Shown piece after piece: positions 60,619 to 64,000 of a stretch of DNA of 64,000 bases. This DNA comes from Leptospira terpstrae serovar Hualin str. LT 11-33 = ATCC 700639 (GTDB lineage Bacteria; Spirochaetota; Leptospiria; Leptospirales; Leptospiraceae). The stretch lies in the NCBI RefSeq assembly GCF_000332495.1, contig NZ_AOGW02000009.1, positions 293,501 through 357,500 on the forward strand. Reading direction: 5' to 3'. Made by a program: the position numbers and the translations under genes. The stretch's first letter is position 1. Every line of letters begins with the position of its first letter. The notes beneath the pieces are model-generated. The model saw nothing but the letters and a program-made list of their open reading frames with translations, ran no database searches and had not been told where the DNA came from.

Positions 60619-62251
60619 AATTTCTGCATTATTTATCATCCTTGGGCTTCTATGCAATGTTTTGCCATTATATTCTATTGATGATTATTATAATTTCCCT
60701 AACCAAAGTTACAAAGGTAGTGTTACCTATGAATCATCTCGCAATTTATGTTTATTCTCCTTCGTTGCTACTACTCCTGATCCAACCAAAGAATACTTAA
60801 TCAAAGGAATTCCTTCTGTTTTACTTTCTGAACTTCGCAGTTTAGAATATACCTATGTGGAACATCCGAAGGCAAATGTAGTGTACCATTCTTTTGGGGA
60901 GGCGCCAGTTCAGACTCTTCAAGAAAAGATTGATGCAGAATCCCAAAACGTAAAACGCAAAAAGAAAGAGATTAATGATGAGAAGGATTTAGAAGACCTT
61001 CGCTCTGGAAAAAGACAACTTGCTCCAGAAAAAGACCCTCGTTACGTAAAGGTGACTATCAAACAATTTTGGGAAAGAAAAGCTCCTTCACCTGATGAAT
61101 CATTTGGTTTGGCTAGTAAACTTAACTGCGATTATATTTTAACGGGCAATTTTGAGATTAGAGATAACGAGTTAATAACAAAAGTTTTTCTTTTTGATGA
61201 CTTCGAAGGAAAAACTATTCCCTTTGAGCACAAAACGTCCGTAATTCGAGCCTACCAAGAAATGGGTCCACTTGGTGAATCCATTCGTGAAAAACTACAA
61301 GGAAAAGATACAACAACGGTTGCAGTATCCGCTTCGGGAGAAGAAGGGGCACTTGTTTACTTAGATGGGATTTATTTAGGTAAAACTCCCTTAATTGGTA
61401 AAAAGTTTCCAATCGGCAAACGATCATTATTTGTTTTTAAGGAAGGCTTTCATCCTTATAAACAAGAAATCCAATTGGAAAAAGGAAAACCTTTTCAGTT
61501 GGATGTTAATCTTTCTTTAAAGTTAAGCAATTCATATATAACGGTGAGTACCAATGTCGAATCAGATGTTTATTTAGGAATTCAATACTTGGGCAAAACA
61601 CCCTTGAATCATATCGCCATTCCTTCCGGGATGAACCGATTGCGAATATCCAAAGAAGGTTATATCGATAGTTTTCGAGCAGTAGATGCGCGCGACAATG
61701 AAGAGGTTGTAGTTGATGTAGAAATGAGAGAAGGCAAAACGGAAGTTTATTATAAAAATAAACAAAATGTTTTTTTGGATCATACCTATAAAGACTTTGC
61801 CACCTATTCGTTGTATGGTTCTCTTTTATTTTATGTAAGTTATGTTTATTTGAATTATGCTTCAAGACAGGCCTATTCGGCCGCTCGATCGCAAGTGACT
61901 CTTGTGAATGCCACCGCTATTTCTTCTTTTTATCAGAACAATCCGAACGAATTTTTCTTTTGGTACGGGGTTCAAAATTCAATCATTGATGACGCGGAAT
62001 CGAAAGCTAGGAGTTTGAAACGTGTTGCAGGGACGCTACCGATGGAAAACCGTAAAGACCGGCAACTGGTAGCAGGTCCGATGGTCATTTTGATGGGACT
62101 TATGTTGGTATCCGCAGCTACTTTTTATTACCTAGGTATTGATGAGGAAACGTTGGAGTTTGGATATCTCCCTGTGAGTCCGTCGGCCATAAGTTACGGT
62201 CAAAACGCGCGCGAAGGTTATGGTTATATGCAGTTTAACGTGCGTTACTAA
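60608..62251 (+). CDS. Secreted PEGA-domain protein, membrane anchored
   Basis: Signal peptide (ALFIILGLLCNVLPLYS), a 200-residue N-terminal domain (FSFVATTPDPTKEYLIKGIPSVL ...), two PEGA domains (GALVYLDGIYLGKTPLIGK and SDVYLGIQYLGKTPLNHI, each followed by the G-x-x-x-L-x-x-x-K-EG-Y/F pattern), then an aromatic region with two spans (YSLYGSLLFYVSYVYLNYA; LVAGPMVILMGLMLVSAATF). PEGA domains are surface-exposed beta modules of unknown ligand. It overlaps the permease gene and probably belongs to the same operon. Confidence 0.8.
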   Translation: MKHKISALFIILGLLCNVLPLYSIDDYYNFPNQSYKGSVTYESSRNLCLFSFVATTPDPTKEYLIKGIPSVLLSELRSLEYTYVEHPKANVVYHSFGEAPVQTLQEKIDAESQNVKRKKKEINDEKDLEDLRSGKRQLAPEKDPRYVKVTIKQFWERKAPSPDESFGLASKLNCDYILTGNFEIRDNELITKVFLFDDFEGKTIPFEHKTSVIRAYQEMGPLGESIREKLQGKDTTTVAVSASGEEGALVYLDGIYLGKTPLIGKKFPIGKRSLFVFKEGFHPYKQEIQLEKGKPFQLDVNLSLKLSNSYITVSTNVESDVYLGIQYLGKTPLNHIAIPSGMNRLRISKEGYIDSFRAVDARDNEEVVVDVEMREGKTEVYYKNKQNVFLDHTYKDFATYSLYGSLLFYVSYVYLNYASRQAYSAARSQVTLVNATAISSFYQNNPNEFFFWYGVQNSIIDDAESKARSLKRVAGTLPMENRKDRQLVAGPMVILMGLMLVSAATFYYLGIDEETLEFGYLPVSPSAISYGQNAREGYGYMQFNVRY

Positions 62252-62357
62252 TATAAAGTAATCGCTAATTTTTTGCATTAGTTTTTTGTTTCGTGTGTAT
62301 TCTGTTTGAAAACAAATTGATTTTTAATTCGTGTCCTAATTAATTTTAAGGAGTTTG

Positions 62358-62634
62358 AGTTGATAGAAGGACATTTAGGTTTTCGAGTTCTATTACCGAA
62401 TGAATTAGAGACATTTGAGTTGATTGCTGGTTGGGATTGGTTTACACTGTTCCAGAATTCCGTCAGCAAGGTATAGGGGCAAAACTTTGCCGGTCGATTG
62501 AAGTAACTGCAAAGGATCGAGGTATCAAAGAAATTTATTTATTTTCAGATACTGCAGTATCTTTGTATAATCGTTTTGGTTGGACTGAGGCAGTTACTTG
62601 CGGTCATAGGACAGTGATGAAGAAAGAATTTTAA
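62358..62634 (+). pseudogene. Decayed GNAT acetyltransferase gene
   Basis: The first frame, from TTG near 62361 (IEGHLGFRVLLPNELETFEL), runs out; a second frame from 62431 encodes VYTVPEFRQQGIGAKLCRSIEV and LYNRFGWTEA, the acetyl-CoA loop (R-Q-Q-G-I-G) and C-terminal motif of GNAT enzymes. The two halves are out of frame and the central strands are missing, so a deletion plus frameshift has destroyed the gene. Confidence 0.7.
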
Positions 62635-62673
62635 TTTCTTTTGGATGACGTTCGTTATTAAAGTGTATATTCT

Positions 62674-62717
62674 CCCCGCCCTGATCATTGGGTGGGGAAC
62701 TAGACCCGCCACCCAAT
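62674..62717. repeat. Dispersed hairpin repeat, copy (forward orientation)
   Basis: CCCCGCCC, then ATTGGGTGG (62687-62695) pairing perfectly with CCACCCAAT (62709-62717). Nearly the same as the reverse complement of 50359-50404; the right half also occurs at 15661. Confidence 0.75.
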
Positions 62718-63488
62718 GACTTTCCTCTATCATGGCCACGCTTAACAGACAACAAACAATCGACACTAATCAAAATTTTTACAAATAAGTTCACCTTTCT
62801 GCCGTTATAGATCCATTCCAATGATTTCACAAGTCGCTATCATTGGAGGAATTCACAACCTAACACGAAAAACCTGCTATCCTTTATCCCTAAAAAAATG
62901 CTGTGGTTTTCTTTCCAAAGAACGAACCGACCATGTCTCTAGTATATAGATAACCTAACAGGAAATAAGCTCCCGTGCCATACCTTTTCAACTAATCTTT
63001 TCTCCATTTGCTCTCTCCCTTGTCCCGCTCCACCAAACTCACATTAAACGCCCATCTTACCAGCCGTACTGATCACTGAATTATGTCTCATTACTTCCAT
63101 CTTACCTTATAAAAAAAATCAAATCTATCCGCATGAACTACGAACTTTTTTATAAAACCGAGTTGACTGCTTAGGTTTTGAAATTACTTTGGTTTTTACC
63201 GCATGGATCTTTTCGATCTATGAAACCGGTAGCTTGCAGGCGACTGTGGGCGGAGGGAGAGGAAGATCTTCCTTTGCGCAAGCAAAACGAATAACCGACA
63301 TTTTAATTTTCCACGAGAATACTCCTGGGTGATTAGTCTGTAGGGAAACATTCGTTCTTTGACAACATATATACGACATTGTAAAGAAAACAAACAATGC
63401 GCCGAGGGCCATACAGACGCCGAGTCATGTATGGTTCATCAAAAAGACGAACAAAAAAACTTTAGGATATTGCTCATAAGAGTAATAT
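62718..63488. other. Long non-coding leader before 23S rRNA gene
   Basis: About 770 bases without a convincing gene. No 16S rRNA end and no tRNA cloverleaf is visible. It contains a perfect 14-bp palindrome (AGGAAGATCTTCCT near 63261-63274) and a promoter candidate at 63359. Part of it is expected to be transcribed as rRNA leader with processing stems. Confidence 0.5.
63359..63387 (+). promoter_or_regulatory. Possible rRNA promoter
   Basis: A consensus TTGACA (63359-63364) is followed after 17 bases by TAAAGA (63382-63387), a weak -10. It lies about 100 bases before the mature 23S 5' end. Confidence 0.4.

Positions 63489-64000
<512 letters not shown>

Noticed and set aside
62718..63488. tRNA genes in the rRNA leader
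   Set aside because: No cloverleaf with GGTTCGAATCC-like T-arm was found by eye.

Overview
The window looks like a chromosomal segment of a spirochaete of the genus Leptospira, probably from the saprophytic side of the genus. This is inferred from gene content, without a database search. The supporting signs are low-GC DNA, many lipoproteins with loose spirochaetal lipoboxes (LINC, LISC, SASC, LTHC), frequent GTG and TTG starts, and a 23S rRNA gene that begins with no 16S gene or tRNA in front of it. Unlinked rRNA genes are known for Leptospira.

Region A (1 to about 15.6 kb) is an integrated phage-like element whose left end lies outside the window. It opens with the C-terminal part of a VapE/D5-like replication helicase and a chain of very short overlapping ORFs (to 3.06 kb), including a possible BrnT/BrnA-like pair. 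From 3.1 to 12.35 kb a late-type module follows: a transglutaminase-like protein, several small proteins with a C-terminal membrane segment and basic tail, three consecutive capsid-candidate proteins (5659, 6419, 6871), a receptor-binding protein with HxH repeats and a seven-blade propeller, a membrane-anchored M15 peptidase, a C39-like cysteine peptidase, and a holin/u-spanin-like pair. No terminase, portal, tail tube, sheath or tape measure is visible, so a tailless and possibly membrane-containing virion is the best working idea. Seven genes of this module start next to a conserved AAGCGAAA motif. A five-copy 11-bp iteron array lies at 12716-12770 between divergent genes. The right end holds small unknown genes and a ribbon-helix-helix protein at 15423.

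Region B (15.7-26.9 kb) holds a GNAT enzyme, a PAS-only sensor, a membrane protein, a GAF-GGDEF diguanylate cyclase, an Old Yellow Enzyme homologue, a compact minus-strand arsenic operon (arsR-arsC-DUF6428-acr3) with a clear ArsR-type operator, and a minus-strand run of DUF445, SDR and secreted proteins.

Region C (27-39.5 kb) holds a 1243-residue lipoprotein, an ABC ATPase with an ATPase-HDOD protein, a Maf/DUF115 protein that appears to start at a non-standard ATT codon, and then a thioredoxin-like lipoprotein, a glutamine amidotransferase and secA.

Region D (39.5-50.3 kb) holds two unknown lipoproteins behind a cobalamin riboswitch and closed by a terminator, a di-heme peroxidase lipoprotein, a chemotaxis receptor, a Cys-rich lipoprotein with a porin, and a minus-strand RNase H - lipoprotein - Fur - CCA nucleotidyltransferase chain.

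Region E (50.4-64 kb) holds an RlmK-like methyltransferase, an orphan MotA with a large membrane/TPR-like protein, a processive GT2, a minimal RnfC-like/RnfD-like pair, an EIIA-Ntr-like protein, two Opp-type permeases with no ATPase or binding protein, a PEGA-domain protein, a decayed GNAT gene, a dispersed hairpin repeat, and the first 512 bases of a 23S rRNA gene.
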